Source: Streptomyces sp. V4I8
Lineage (GTDB): Bacteria; Actinomycetota; Actinomycetes; Streptomycetales; Streptomycetaceae
Assembly: GCF_041261225.1 (NCBI RefSeq)
Contig: NZ_JBGCCN010000002.1
Location: 310,001 to 374,000 of the forward strand
Length of the DNA stretch: 64,000 bases
Reading direction: 5' to 3'
Part shown: positions 9,155 through 17,929 of the stretch, piece by piece
Layout of the letters: each line of letters opens with the position of its first letter
Numbering within the stretch: position 1 is the first letter of the stretch
Program-made: the position numbers and the translations under genes
Notes under the pieces: model-generated
Database searches by the model: none
Told to the model about the DNA's origin: nothing
Seen by the model: the letters and a program-made list of their open reading frames with translations, nothing else

Positions 9155-10996
9155 CTGCAGCGCCTGGTGTAGCTGATGCCGCACGCGTTCTTCGTCGTCA
9201 GCGGCCGCAACCGCCTGCCGTGGGCCAATCCCGCCTTGCAGGGCCAGCTGGATTACACCGGCCAGGCCGCCTGGCCCGGCCTGGCCCGTGCCCAGCAGCC
9301 GGCCCCGACCGCCAGGCAGGGAGGCGTCCGCCAGCATCTGATCGGGGACCTCCCCCCACGCGACTGCGACGACCACCTCGCCCGCCGCCTCACCCAGGAC
9401 GGCCAGCCGCTGATCAGTCCTGAAATCCGTGAGGTCATCACCGAGCGTTCGCACGGCCTGCCCCTCCACCTGGACCTGGCAGTCAGCCGTTACCTGGAGA
9501 TCCGCCGCACCGGGCGTAATCCCGTGCCCGCCGACTTCGACCACACCTTCCCCGCCCTCATCGCGCGCACTTTGTCGGACCTGACCACCGACGAACGCCA
9601 TGTCCTGCGCAGCGCCAGCCTGTTGGACGCCTGGGACCTGGATCTGGCCACCCAGGCCGCTGGCCTCACCCACCAGTCCGCGGCGCGCCGGCTTATCGAA
9701 CGGCCGATGATCAGCGAAGACCCGCACGCGGTCTGGCCGTACCACCTGCACGGCGCCATCCGCACCGCGCTGCGCACAGGCGACGACCACCTCGAGGACC
9801 AGTGGACCGCAGCTGACTGGCACCAGGCTGCCGTCCGGGCACTCGCTGCCCTCGGTCGGCAATGGCAGGACGCCAGCTCGGTCGTTCCCAGCCGGACTCT
9901 GCTCGTTGCGTACCTGCGCCAGGGCCTGCGACTGGCACGTGACCACCGCCTCGACGACCTCGCCTGGCTCACCGACGCCGCCTACGCCTACACCGACGAC
10001 TCCGTCTGGGAGCCCATCGCCCCACCCGCCCAGACGCCCGCGCTCGGCGACGCCGCACAGCAGCCAGGACCGGACACACCCGCCGACGCCCTGGCCGAGC
10101 TCCTCGCCACCATCGCCCGCCGCCAGCACGAGCATCGCGAACGCACCGCCGAGCGCCTGACCGCCGTCCTGGACGCCGGTCTGCTGTTCGGCGAGCTCAC
10201 CGAACTCGCTCTGTACTACCGGGCCAAGGTCCACAAGGACCTCGGCCGCACCGACGCCGCCCTCGACGGCTACTGCCAGGTCGCCGACGCAGACGGCCGG
10301 CTCGCTCCGCGCGCCCGCCGCGGCCTGGCCAACCTCGCACGGATCCGCGGCGACTTCCCCGCCGCGCTCGCCGCCATCCCCACCCTGGGCTGGAAGGGCC
10401 GCCACCACCGCGTCCTGGGCCATATCCACTTCCCCCACGGCGACATGGACCGCGCCATCGCCGCGTTCGACGCCGCACGGACCGAAGCCGAACAGCACAA
10501 CGCACCGGGCGAGCGGGCCATCGCCCAGACTCTCCTCTCCCTGGCCTGCGCCTTCACCGACCCGACCCGTGCAGACGACGAACTCGCCCTCGCCCACCAG
10601 CTCCTCGGCCAGCTCGACCAGCGCGCCACCACCCTCCTCGCCCAGGTTGCTGCCCTCGTACGCGACGCCGGCACCAACGACGTCACCGACCGCGCCGCGG
10701 TGCTGCGCACCGAGATCGCCGTCGCCGGGCTCGCCTGGCTCACCCCGCTCCTGGAGGTCACCCTCGTCTTCCACCACGCTGTACGAGGCGCACAGGACGA
10801 CCTGACCGCCACTATTGACCGTCTGCACGAGGCAACCGCGAACGGCGACTTCGCCTACTACGTCCATATCGCAGCTGCCATGGGCGACCTGCCCCAGCCC
10901 AGCGGGTCGGCCGTACAGTGGCTCGACGATGAACCCACCGTCCGTGCCCGCTGGCGCTCCCTGGTCACCGCTCGCCAGCACCACCTCGGATACTGA
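9155..10996 (+). pseudogene. STAND-type ATPase, C-terminal part (split by IS21, in-frame TAG)
   Basis: This is the 3' portion of the gene that starts at 5993. It opens with MPHAFFVVSGRNRLPWAN, the strand and sensor region expected after Walker B, then a helical effector region. TPR-like helical pairs run from about 10140 to 10960 (LALYYRAKVHKDLGRTDAALDGY and following). The frame rejoined across the IS21 reads LQRLV, then TAG at 9170-9172, then LMPH, where a Trp codon would be expected. So the gene carries both an insertion and a probable nonsense change. An independent product from ATG 9176 would lack the nucleotide-binding loop. Confidence 0.7.
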
Positions 10997-11103
10997 CCGG
11001 ACTGCAGCCAGGACCCACTTCTGAGCCGGGGCACCGCATCCACCTGGGCGCGCCACAGCCGCCGATAGAGTCGTCGGGTCTCCGACGAACCCCGGGAGTT
11101 GCC

Positions 11104-11718
11104 GTGGAGCACCACCTCAAGCGCGGGCAGGTGTACGCGCCGTGCGGGCAGCCCAAGGAGACGGCCCGGTACGTTCGGATCGTGCGCCCGGGAGGCAAGC
11201 GCGTGCTGATCGCGGACGCTGCCACCGGCCGCCGCGAGCGCGAGGTCGACGCCAACCGGCTGCACGAGTACCCCACGCGCAACGGGTTGCCGCAGCGCAC
11301 TGGATACGCCCTTGCGGACACCCACGAGTGGCTGACGCTCCTGACGGACTTGGCCCTGCGCAAGTACCCGTACACCATCTCGGCGTCGGCGATCGACCAG
11401 GACGTACGCCGCGGCGGCTACGTGAGGCTGGAGCCGAACGTCGCCCTGGAGGCGACGCTCGAGACTGCGGACTGGACTGTGGAACCGACCACCACCGCCG
11501 TCGACGAGCTGCGTGTGCGGTACCGGGGGAAGGACCGCTGCCCGTCGATGCTCATCGTCCCAACCGAGGGGCGCCAGTACTGCACACGGTGGCGCGACGA
11601 CCACGACGAGCACCAAGACGACCAGACACTGCACCAGTGGAAGGACGCCACCCCGCAGCCTCCTGCGTGGTGGCTGACGGACCAGCCGCAAACCAAGGGG
11701 TATGACAACAAGCGCTGA
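11104..11718 (+). CDS. Hypothetical protein, 204 residues
   Basis: GTG 11104 follows GGGAGTTGCC, a reasonable ribosome site. The protein begins with a small beta-rich stretch (KRGQVYAPCGQPK, YVRIVRPGGKRVLIADA, REVDANRLHEYP) that resembles a short SH3/KOW-like barrel. A middle region with RTGYALADTHEWLTLLTDLA follows, and the C-terminus is charged. I do not recognise a family. It stands alone between the ATPase pseudogene and a convergent GIY-YIG gene. Confidence 0.6.
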   Translation: MEHHLKRGQVYAPCGQPKETARYVRIVRPGGKRVLIADAATGRREREVDANRLHEYPTRNGLPQRTGYALADTHEWLTLLTDLALRKYPYTISASAIDQDVRRGGYVRLEPNVALEATLETADWTVEPTTTAVDELRVRYRGKDRCPSMLIVPTEGRQYCTRWRDDHDEHQDDQTLHQWKDATPQPPAWWLTDQPQTKGYDNKR

Positions 11719-11839
11719 GGCCGCCCCGCCCGCGGTGCACCCCTCGCTGATCAAGGCCAAGGTGGCGCAGTGCTTCAGCCCACGGTTGTCCACCAGCACG
11801 TGGGGAAGATGTGGCAGGCCGGGTGGCCGCTGTCAGGGG

Positions 11840-12361
11840 TCATGGGAGTCGGAGCAGGTCACCTTGCTGCTCATATGGGCTGTTTCGCCGTAGGAAGCGT
11901 GTGGGGGCGCTGCCCTGTGCGAAGCGACGTCGCAGGCCGATGCGGAAGCGGAAGGCATCTTCCGGTCCCAGGGGTAGCCGTTTGACTCGCCTGCGCAAGT
12001 AGTGGGCCAGAACCTCGTGTTGTCCCGCCGCGAGCTCGCTGGGAGGGCTGCTGGTGGGATGGCTACGGAAGCCGTAAGCCGCCTTGGCCGCCTCTACTCG
12101 CGCCTGTTCGAATGGCATCCCCGGGAAGTACTCGCTGCGCGGCGTGGCGGAGGGGAAGATGGCGCGACAGCCGGTGAGGGCGCACTGCTCGATGAGGCGA
12201 TACTCGGGGTGGGCGGGGGAGAGCCATAAGCCGGCGAGCCGGAGTCCCCGGCTCCTGGCGGTGTAGAGGTGCGCCAGCAGGCGGTCCTGGGGCGCAGCCG
12301 TGGAGCCGACCTTCACGTAGGAGCCTGGCCCGTCGAAACCGATCACGTACACGTATCCCAC
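11840..12361 (-). CDS. GIY-YIG / T5orf172-like protein
   Basis: The protein of 173 residues starts GYVYVIGFDGPGSYVKVGST and continues with a spaced Arg (QDRLLAHLYTA). This matches the opening strands of the GIY-YIG nuclease superfamily, specifically its T5orf172/MUG113 branch (YVY...KVG...R). A glutamate in YRLIEQCAL could be the metal ligand. The C-terminal third is Arg-rich and lacks a recognisable domain. GTG 12361 is used as the start, without a clear ribosome site. Such proteins are common in phages and plasmids; the substrate is not known. Confidence 0.55.
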   Translation of the reverse strand: MGYVYVIGFDGPGSYVKVGSTAAPQDRLLAHLYTARSRGLRLAGLWLSPAHPEYRLIEQCALTGCRAIFPSATPRSEYFPGMPFEQARVEAAKAAYGFRSHPTSSPPSELAAGQHEVLAHYLRRRVKRLPLGPEDAFRFRIGLRRRFAQGSAPTRFLRRNSPYEQQGDLLRLP

Positions 12362-13212
12362 GCCCGGGGCTGCCTGGCTGGGAATGGCTTACTGCCGCAG
12401 GTACTTGAGCATCGGGTTCTCTGGGCGGGAGTGAACTAACGCAAGCACGTCGTGGATTCAACCGTGCTCCACTGACAACACCGTCAGAGGAAGATTCGCG
12501 CCTGGCCAGCAATCGACCACGCCGCAGAACTCTCTTGGTGGTGCCGGTGAGTCCTCGAGAGCGGGTCACCGATGCCTAGCGCCGCCGGGGGGGGGCCGGT
12601 CGAGGGACCACCGGCATGCAATTCGTCCTGCACTGTGGTGACGGTGCGTGGTACCAGGGGCCTTCGCCGGCCCCTGGACCCCGCTGCCCCACCACTTCCC
12701 GGCGCGAATCCGTTTCGTCGTGGCACAGGCCGTCCGCGCCGGAAAGCGGCGGGGTCCTGTGGCGCGGAGGCACGCACACTGCGACCGGCATGTCCGCTCG
12801 GTTTTGTGTCGGCAGCGGGCGGAGGAGGGTGTCGGCGTGTGGCTGAGCTTCGTTTGTTGCTCCCTTGAGTGCTGGTGCGATGACGACAGAGTGAAGGCGC
12901 TGTGGCGCATGACACCGCTTGGTCGAGGGCCAGAGTCGCAGGGCAAGCGGCTCCTGTGTGAGTGAAGAGAGTGCGGCCGCCAAAGAGCTCCTGACCTGCA
13001 TAAACACCCCATTCGACCAAGATCGAGGGAACTGGTAAGCAGATCCCTCAGCAGTAGAAGGCGATCGGTAGACCTGAGTACACAGATCTCTCAGCCGTGT
13101 CACGCAGTCCCAGGAGTCGTGCACCACGATCAGTCTGACTGGGAAGGCGATTGAGCGATCGGCAACTACGGCTCTAGGAACCGGGCACCACGATCCTGTA
13201 GCAGCATCAGAT

Positions 13213-13229
13213 TGACGTGGCGTACATGT
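13213..13229 (+). promoter_or_regulatory. 17-bp motif copy 1 (TTGACGTGGCGTACATG)
   Basis: First of three copies with consensus TTGACGTNNNGYWCATG, each preceded by A. It lies about 190 bases upstream of the first winged-helix gene and 99 bases from copy 2. It could be an operator or replication-protein site; the role is inferred. Confidence 0.4.
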
Positions 13230-13311
13230 CTCCCTGCGTGGGCAAGCTCGGGGTTCGGCAAAGTGGGCTATTCACATGAGGGCAAGCGACACGGCTGACA
13301 GGCGGACTTGA

Positions 13312-13328
13312 TTGACGTCCTGCTCATG
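13312..13328 (+). promoter_or_regulatory. 17-bp motif copy 2 (TTGACGTCCTGCTCATG)
   Basis: Second copy, 78 bases before the TTG start at 13406. The opening TTGACG also resembles a -35 box, so the motif may overlap the promoter of the winged-helix operon. It shares 13 of 17 positions with the other copies. Confidence 0.4.
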
Positions 13329-13405
13329 TACGTTAAGTTCATCTGGTCGGCCTCACAGCCGTCCTTCGTGAACCATCCATCAACCCCCTTGCGCCGGAGG
13401 GTCCG

Positions 13406-13858
13406 TTGGGAGCAGTACGCAGACTGGTTGACGCCGACACGGGCGAGCCGGTCCCCTATGCGCCATACGCCTTCTCCGGCAGGCACACACAGGTCGACAA
13501 GGCCCGCGTCGAGGCGATCACCGAATCGAAGGCGTTCACGCCCAGCCAGAAGTTTCTGGTCCTGTGGTGGATCGGGGTCTCGCCCGAGGGTATGGAGCCG
13601 CTGAGGGCCACCGGAGCGGACATCGCCAAGCGGGTAGGGATGTCCACCGATGCCGTGGGGAAGATCAACAGGAAGCTGGTCAAGCACCGCATCCTGATTG
13701 TCCGAGGACGCATCGGTAACTACAACTTTTACCGGATCAGCCCCTACATCGCCTTCCACGGCACCGGGATCGAACAGCGCGAAGCAGTGAAGACGTGCAA
13801 CCCGCCGGACATCCCCGGATTCAACGAAAACGCCCCTGCGCGGTGGGAGGCCCAGTGA
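13406..13858 (+). CDS. Winged-helix protein, RepL/replication-regulator-like
   Basis: The 150-residue protein has a central winged helix: FTPSQKFLVLWWIG, then ATGADIAKRVGMSTDAVGKI as the recognition helix, and ILIVRGRIGNYNFYRISPYI as the wing. The layout (HTH, wing, then a line resembling P-x-I-A-F-H-G) recalls plasmid RepL-type initiators and small plasmid regulators, but I cannot assign it. TTG 13406 is used because CCGGAGG ends five bases upstream. It overlaps the next gene by four bases (GTGA), so the two are translationally coupled. Confidence 0.6.
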   Translation: MGAVRRLVDADTGEPVPYAPYAFSGRHTQVDKARVEAITESKAFTPSQKFLVLWWIGVSPEGMEPLRATGADIAKRVGMSTDAVGKINRKLVKHRILIVRGRIGNYNFYRISPYIAFHGTGIEQREAVKTCNPPDIPGFNENAPARWEAQ

Positions 13859-14169
13859 CCAGCACCGACGACAAGCAGAAGAACCTCGAGCTGCTTGAGA
13901 AGACGGTCGGCATGACCGCCAACCAGCGCCTCGTCGTCATGCTGTACGCCCTGCACCCGACAGACCGGTCCGGCGCCGTTTTCGAGACTGCCGCCAACCT
14001 GGCAAAACTCGTCGGCATGGCACCGCCCGTCTTCTCCCGCACCCGTAAGCAGGTCATTGAGGCCGGCTGGCTGGAGGAGACCGAGAGGCTCGGGCACATC
14101 AAGTACTACCGGCTCGACCCCAAGCGCATGGGGGAGAACGTCGTCGTCCCTCTACGCCGCGCGACCTGA
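13855..14169 (+). CDS. Second winged-helix DNA-binding protein
   Basis: GTG 13855 overlaps the previous stop in a GTGA junction. The 104-residue product parallels its neighbour: MTANQRLVVMLYAL, then AANLAKLVGMAPPVFSRTRK as the HTH and GHIKYYRLDPKRM as the wing. The two may have arisen by duplication and may bind related sites or form a heterodimer. A 13-bp inverted repeat follows nine bases after the stop. Confidence 0.6.
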   Translation: MTSTDDKQKNLELLEKTVGMTANQRLVVMLYALHPTDRSGAVFETAANLAKLVGMAPPVFSRTRKQVIEAGWLEETERLGHIKYYRLDPKRMGENVVVPLRRAT

Positions 14170-14177
14170 CGTCCCAC

Positions 14178-14218
14178 AGACCGCACCTCATTGACGTGAA
14201 GTACATGAGGTGCGGTCT
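14178..14218 (+). terminator. 13-bp perfect inverted repeat after the winged-helix operon
   Basis: AGACCGCACCTCA (14178-14190) pairs with TGAGGTGCGGTCT (14206-14218). The loop contains the third copy of the 17-bp motif (14191-14207). The position just after the stop suggests termination, but the motif in the loop suggests it may also, or instead, be a protein-binding site. Confidence 0.55.
14191..14207 (+). promoter_or_regulatory. 17-bp motif copy 3 (TTGACGTGAAGTACATG)
   Basis: Third copy, lying in the loop of the inverted repeat downstream of the second winged-helix gene. With copies 1 and 2 upstream, the motif brackets the two-gene operon. Confidence 0.4.
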
Positions 14219-14413
14219 ACAGGACGTCCTCATTGCCCCACGGCTAAGGCGCCCGCAAAGGCCTTGGACCTGGTTGCCTAGCGCTTGATGCGGCTGCGGA
14301 CAGCAAGGACCGCCAGGGCCAGCAGGACGGGCTCCAGTAGTCGCGATGCCATTTCGATGTACATGACTGTGCAGTCCCAGCTCATCCTTGACGCCGTTGG
14401 TGCTGGACTTGCT

Positions 14414-14460
14414 TGACGGTCGCGGGAGATTTCTGACGGTCCGAGCACATCCCTGACGGG
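14414..14460. repeat. Three TGACGG boxes at exact 20-bp spacing
   Basis: TGACGGT at 14414, TGACGGT at 14434 and TGACGGG at 14454 are spaced by 20 bases, about two helical turns. They lie just upstream of the IS481 transposase start and probably form the left terminal binding array of that element. No matching array was found after the transposase gene, so the right end appears lost. Confidence 0.5.
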
Positions 14461-14479
14461 TAGCACTCGTTGTGCAGGC

Positions 14480-16042
14480 ATGGACGACATATCCGCTGCC
14501 GAGACAGCTGATGAGGACTGGACGGTCGAGCACCGATTCCGGGCCGTGGTGGAGGTGCTGGACGGTTCGCCGGTGGCCGAGGTCGCCCGCCGGTACGGCA
14601 CGTCGCGGCAGTCCCTGCACTCCTGGTTGCGGCGCTTCCGCGAGGGCGGACGGGACGGCTTGAAGGATCGCTCCCGTCGGCCGCACAGCTCACCGTCCCG
14701 GGTGCCGCTCGAGACCGAGCTGGCCATCTGCCAGCTGCGCCAGAGCTATCCGAAGTGGGGTGCCCGCCGGATCGCCCATGAACTGGCCGTGCGCGGGGTC
14801 GCGAACGCGCCGGGCCGCTCGACGGTGCACCGCGTCCTGGTCCGCAACGGCCTGGTCGACCACCAGATCCAGGTCCACCGCCGGATCTACAAACGGTGGC
14901 AGCGTGACGTGCCGATGCAGTTGTGGCAGATGGACTTGATGGGCGGGGTGTTCCTTGCGGACGGGCGGGAGTGCAAGCTCCTCACGGGGATCGACGACTG
15001 CTCTCGGTTCATCGTGATCGCCTCGGTGTTGGTGCAACCCACCGGACGAGCCGTATGTCAGGCGTTCATCGAGGCTATGCGCCGCTACGGGGTCCCGTCG
15101 GAGATGCTGACGGACAACGGCAAGCAGTTCACCGGCCGTTACTCCAAGCCCCTTCCCGTCGAGGTGATGTTCGAGCGGGTCTGCCGCGAGAACGGCATCA
15201 ACCAGCGGCTGACGAAGCCCAGGTCACCGACCACGACCGGGAAGATCGAACGGTTTCATAAGACCCTGCGCCGCGAGATGCTCGACCACTCCGGTCCCTT
15301 CGCCGACCCGGTCGCGGCCCAGAACGCGATCGACGCGTGGGTCCATGGCTACAACCACACGCGCCCCCACCAGTCGCTGGAGATGGCCACTCCGGCTCAG
15401 GTCTTTCGCCCGCACCCGCTCCCGGCCGACACAACAGTGCCTGCTCAAGCCGTGGCGGCCGAGCCCACGTCGGGGTCGTCCGAACCGATGCGACTTCCGG
15501 TGCTTCCGCCGCCGAGCTCGTCCGAGGACAACCTCCCCCTCCAGGCGGTGGAGTTCGAGGCGGTGATCAGCCCCGGCCGGCACGTGATGCTGCCGCAGGC
15601 ACGGAGCCTGAAGTTCAGCCCGTCCCTGGTCGGCCGGACCGTCACGGTCTGGGCCAGTCACCGCACCGTCCACGTCGTGCTCGACGGGCAACTCATCCGA
15701 ACTCGCTCGATGACCTTCACCGACGCCCACCTGCAAGGGCTGGTCATGCGGGGCGGACGGATCGGCGGACCCGAACCCCAGGGCGGCCTCAGTGCGGACA
15801 AAGCTGCCCGTGGCGTGGGAGCCGAGGGCGAAGGGGCCTTGGGGCAGCGCCGGGGCGCATCCTGGTCGCGTCGGGACCGGGACTTGTGCGGTTGTGGCTT
15901 TCGCCCCGTGGTGTGGTCGTTGTTCGGGCAGGCTCGGCTGCCGGTCATCTCTTCGCGGGACCGTGCTCCTTGTCCTGTTCGGGAGGGAGCAGGTCCTCGG
16001 CATGGGGCGGTTCGCTCCGGCCGACGGGATCAATCACGTTAA
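14480..16042 (+). CDS. IS481-family transposase (3' end probably altered)
   Basis: The N-terminus has a helix-turn-helix (SPVAEVARRYGTSRQSLHSW) and a second HTH segment (YPKWGARRIAHEL). The DDE/rve core follows, with LWQMDLMGG, LTDNGKQF and GKIERFHKTL holding the acidic residues. The part after about residue 430 turns into Arg/Gly-rich sequence unlike the family, so the natural C-terminus has probably been lost or frameshifted and the frame reads into foreign DNA. Start ATG 14480 is 20 bases after the TGACGG array. Confidence 0.8.
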   Translation: MDDISAAETADEDWTVEHRFRAVVEVLDGSPVAEVARRYGTSRQSLHSWLRRFREGGRDGLKDRSRRPHSSPSRVPLETELAICQLRQSYPKWGARRIAHELAVRGVANAPGRSTVHRVLVRNGLVDHQIQVHRRIYKRWQRDVPMQLWQMDLMGGVFLADGRECKLLTGIDDCSRFIVIASVLVQPTGRAVCQAFIEAMRRYGVPSEMLTDNGKQFTGRYSKPLPVEVMFERVCRENGINQRLTKPRSPTTTGKIERFHKTLRREMLDHSGPFADPVAAQNAIDAWVHGYNHTRPHQSLEMATPAQVFRPHPLPADTTVPAQAVAAEPTSGSSEPMRLPVLPPPSSSEDNLPLQAVEFEAVISPGRHVMLPQARSLKFSPSLVGRTVTVWASHRTVHVVLDGQLIRTRSMTFTDAHLQGLVMRGGRIGGPEPQGGLSADKAARGVGAEGEGALGQRRGASWSRRDRDLCGCGFRPVVWSLFGQARLPVISSRDRAPCPVREGAGPRHGAVRSGRRDQSR

Positions 16043-16107
16043 CGGCCGCGCCACCGGGGTGGGGGCCGGACAATACATGATCACGCGTCGGTCGGGTTCC
16101 GGCCTGC

Positions 16108-16440
16108 TCACGCCGCCTGCTGTGCCAGGGCGCGGACCTCGCCGTCACGCAGGGCGTAGTAGACGTAGGTGAGCAGCTTGCGGGCGGCTGCGGTCTTGGC
16201 CACGTTGCGGGCCGCGGTGCCGCGACGGTCGGTAATACGGTCGTGCAGGCGGCGCATCGGGGTGTCGGTCCGGCAGCGCTGGACGGCCTCGACGCAGGCC
16301 CAGCGCAGCAGCGCCGAGCCCTGCTTGGTGATGCGGCCGCGGTGGACCTTGGTGTCGGAAGCGCGGTGGCGCGGTGTCAGCCCGGCCCAGGAGGACAGCT
16401 GGGCGGGCCCGGCGAAGCGGTGGATATCGCCGATCTCAGC
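16108..16440 (-). pseudogene. IS110-family transposase, C-terminal fragment
   Basis: The minus-strand frame encodes AEIGDIHRFAGPAQLSSWAG and the rest of the IS110 C-terminal (Transposase_20) domain, including the conserved serine region, ending ...AQQAA. Its upstream continuation, ending IPGIGPVFAAVMVA, lies at 19523-19606 beyond two inserted IS701 elements. The gene is therefore interrupted. The start of the gene is missing, replaced by the group II intron relic. Confidence 0.75.
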
Positions 16441-17925
16441 CACGGCAGCTGTAGTTCTTGATCGGTTGGTCATTGTTGCTGGTCAGGTGGTTGCTGCGGC
16501 GGTGATGTTGTTCCAGCGGCGGTGGGCTTCGGTGGCTTGCTGTTGATGGTGGCGGCGCCATGCGGACCAGTGCAGGAGGTGCTCCAGGTCGCGGCGGGGA
16601 GGGCGCAGGGCGGTGGCGCGTAGGAGTCGCAGCAGCTCGCGGGTGCTTGAGGGGGCGAGTGGGCCGCTGGGTGTCTGGGCGGCGGCGCGGGCTTGGGTGA
16701 CGGCCAGGATGGCTGCGGCGAGCATGCTGATCAGGCTCCAGCGCATCCAGGAGTTCCAGCAGGTGGTCTGGCCCTCGTCCAGGCCGCAGTCGGATTTTCC
16801 GGCCTGGAAGTCCTCTTCGATTTTCCATCTGCAGCACACCACATCGACCAGGGTGGCCATGGTGACCGCGGTTGCGGAGTGGCAGCGGTAGAAGGAGAGT
16901 TCGCGGGTGTAGCGGTGGCGGCGCACCAGCAGGTAGGAGTGGCCCGGCCCGGTGCTTTCGGGGGTGTCGTCGGCGAGGACGCCGATCATGGCCCAGTCGT
17001 AGTGACGGTCGCCCTTGGTCCCGTGGCCGGTACGCATGCGCATCCAGGTGCGGCGGGGTAAGCGGGCGGCGAGTTCGGTGGCGGTGAAGCGGCCGGCTGG
17101 GGTGGTGACGCGGTGGTCGGCGCGGACCGCGAGGGCGTAGTCGAGGCCGAGTGCCCGTGCATGCCGTCGCAGCTCGCGACCGCCGTACACCTCGTCGCCG
17201 GCCAGCCAGCGGGCCGGTATCCCCAGGGCACGTACACGCTGCAGCATGGCGGCCGCGAGCTGTGGCTTGGTGGCGAACAGGGTCTCGTCGGGGACGTGGG
17301 TGAGCAGGCGGCGTTCCTCGTCGGCGGCCCACCCGGCGCCCAGGTAGAGGGCGCGGTCGATCAGCGTGTGCCCGCTTACCGAGGCGTAGGTGAGGTGGAC
17401 GGAGACCTGGCACAGACCGATACCGCCGAGCGCCCCGGAGTACTGGTGGGCCGCTCCCACGCAGTCGGTCGAGGACTTCTCATCACCGGTCTCGTCCACG
17501 ATCAACACCGCCTGGTCGTCCGCGAGTTCACCGGCCGCCCAGGTCATGAGCCGGTCGCGGGCCAGATCGTGGTCCCACACACCACGGGAGAGGAAGTGCT
17601 GCAGCCGGTGCGGGCCCGAGTGCCCCAGCGCCTCGCCGAGCGTCCAGCAGTTGCGCGTATCGAGCTCCATCAGCATGCCCTCGGTCATCTCCCGCGCCAG
17701 CAGGCGCGGTTCCCGGCGCGGGAAGCAGTCAGCGACCTCGGCCATCACCGCCCCGAACGCGGCCGTCCACTCCTGCCCGGCTATCGTGGCCTCCACGGCC
17801 ACCTGTTCCTTGATCGTCGTCACAAACGCTCATGATCACGGTGGCCGTCCCCCTACCCTCGGCCGCCCCCGCACCCCCGTTGACCAGCACGAACACGCCA
17901 ACGATCAAGAACTACAGCTGCCGTG
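16441..17925 (-). mobile_element. IS701-family element A
   Basis: The terminal inverted repeat CACGGCAGCTGTAGTTCTTG opens at 16441 and its complement closes at 17925. TCAG flanks it on the left (16436-16439) and right (17926-17929). One extra base sits between the left TCAG and the repeat, so the left edge is uncertain by a base. It is inserted in the IS110 gene. Confidence 0.7.
16483..17823 (-). CDS. IS701-family transposase (element A)
   Basis: The 446-residue DDE transposase has the IS701 signature LIVDETGDEKSS (first Asp), then WLAGDEVYGG (second Asp). The C-terminal catalytic region CCRWKIEEDFQAGKSDCGLDE carries the Glu. The length and the final HWSAWRRHHQQQA segment fit an intact family member. 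It is read on the minus strand and is the only gene in its element. Confidence 0.88.
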   Translation of the reverse strand: MTTIKEQVAVEATIAGQEWTAAFGAVMAEVADCFPRREPRLLAREMTEGMLMELDTRNCWTLGEALGHSGPHRLQHFLSRGVWDHDLARDRLMTWAAGELADDQAVLIVDETGDEKSSTDCVGAAHQYSGALGGIGLCQVSVHLTYASVSGHTLIDRALYLGAGWAADEERRLLTHVPDETLFATKPQLAAAMLQRVRALGIPARWLAGDEVYGGRELRRHARALGLDYALAVRADHRVTTPAGRFTATELAARLPRRTWMRMRTGHGTKGDRHYDWAMIGVLADDTPESTGPGHSYLLVRRHRYTRELSFYRCHSATAVTMATLVDVVCCRWKIEEDFQAGKSDCGLDEGQTTCWNSWMRWSLISMLAAAILAVTQARAAAQTPSGPLAPSSTRELLRLLRATALRPPRRDLEHLLHWSAWRRHHQQQATEAHRRWNNITAAATT

Positions 17926-17929
17926 TCAG

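Larger units (their letters stand above)
12362..13405. other. Gene-poor region upstream of the winged-helix pair
   Basis: No frame here looks like a real gene; the open frames are Arg/Pro/Ser-rich and lack domains. The right half has repeated short words: CAGATCCCTCAG near 13040 and CAGATCTCTCAG near 13083, and GCACCACGATC at two sites near 13124 and 13189. It also holds two copies of the 17-bp motif listed separately. This could be a control or replication region for the two genes at 13406-14169. Confidence 0.4.

Noticed and set aside
9170..9172. TAG as a recoded codon in the STAND gene
   Set aside because: There is no recoding signal or gene in the window, and the gene is already broken by IS21; a simple nonsense change is more likely.
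9110..11056. 648-codon minus-strand open frame
   Set aside because: It is antisense to the STAND C-terminal part and dominated by Gly/Val/Ala runs typical of GC-rich shadows.
12572..12965. Overlapping open frames in the 12.5-13 kb region
   Set aside because: Cys/Arg/Pro-rich composition, conflicting frames and no domain; treated as non-coding.
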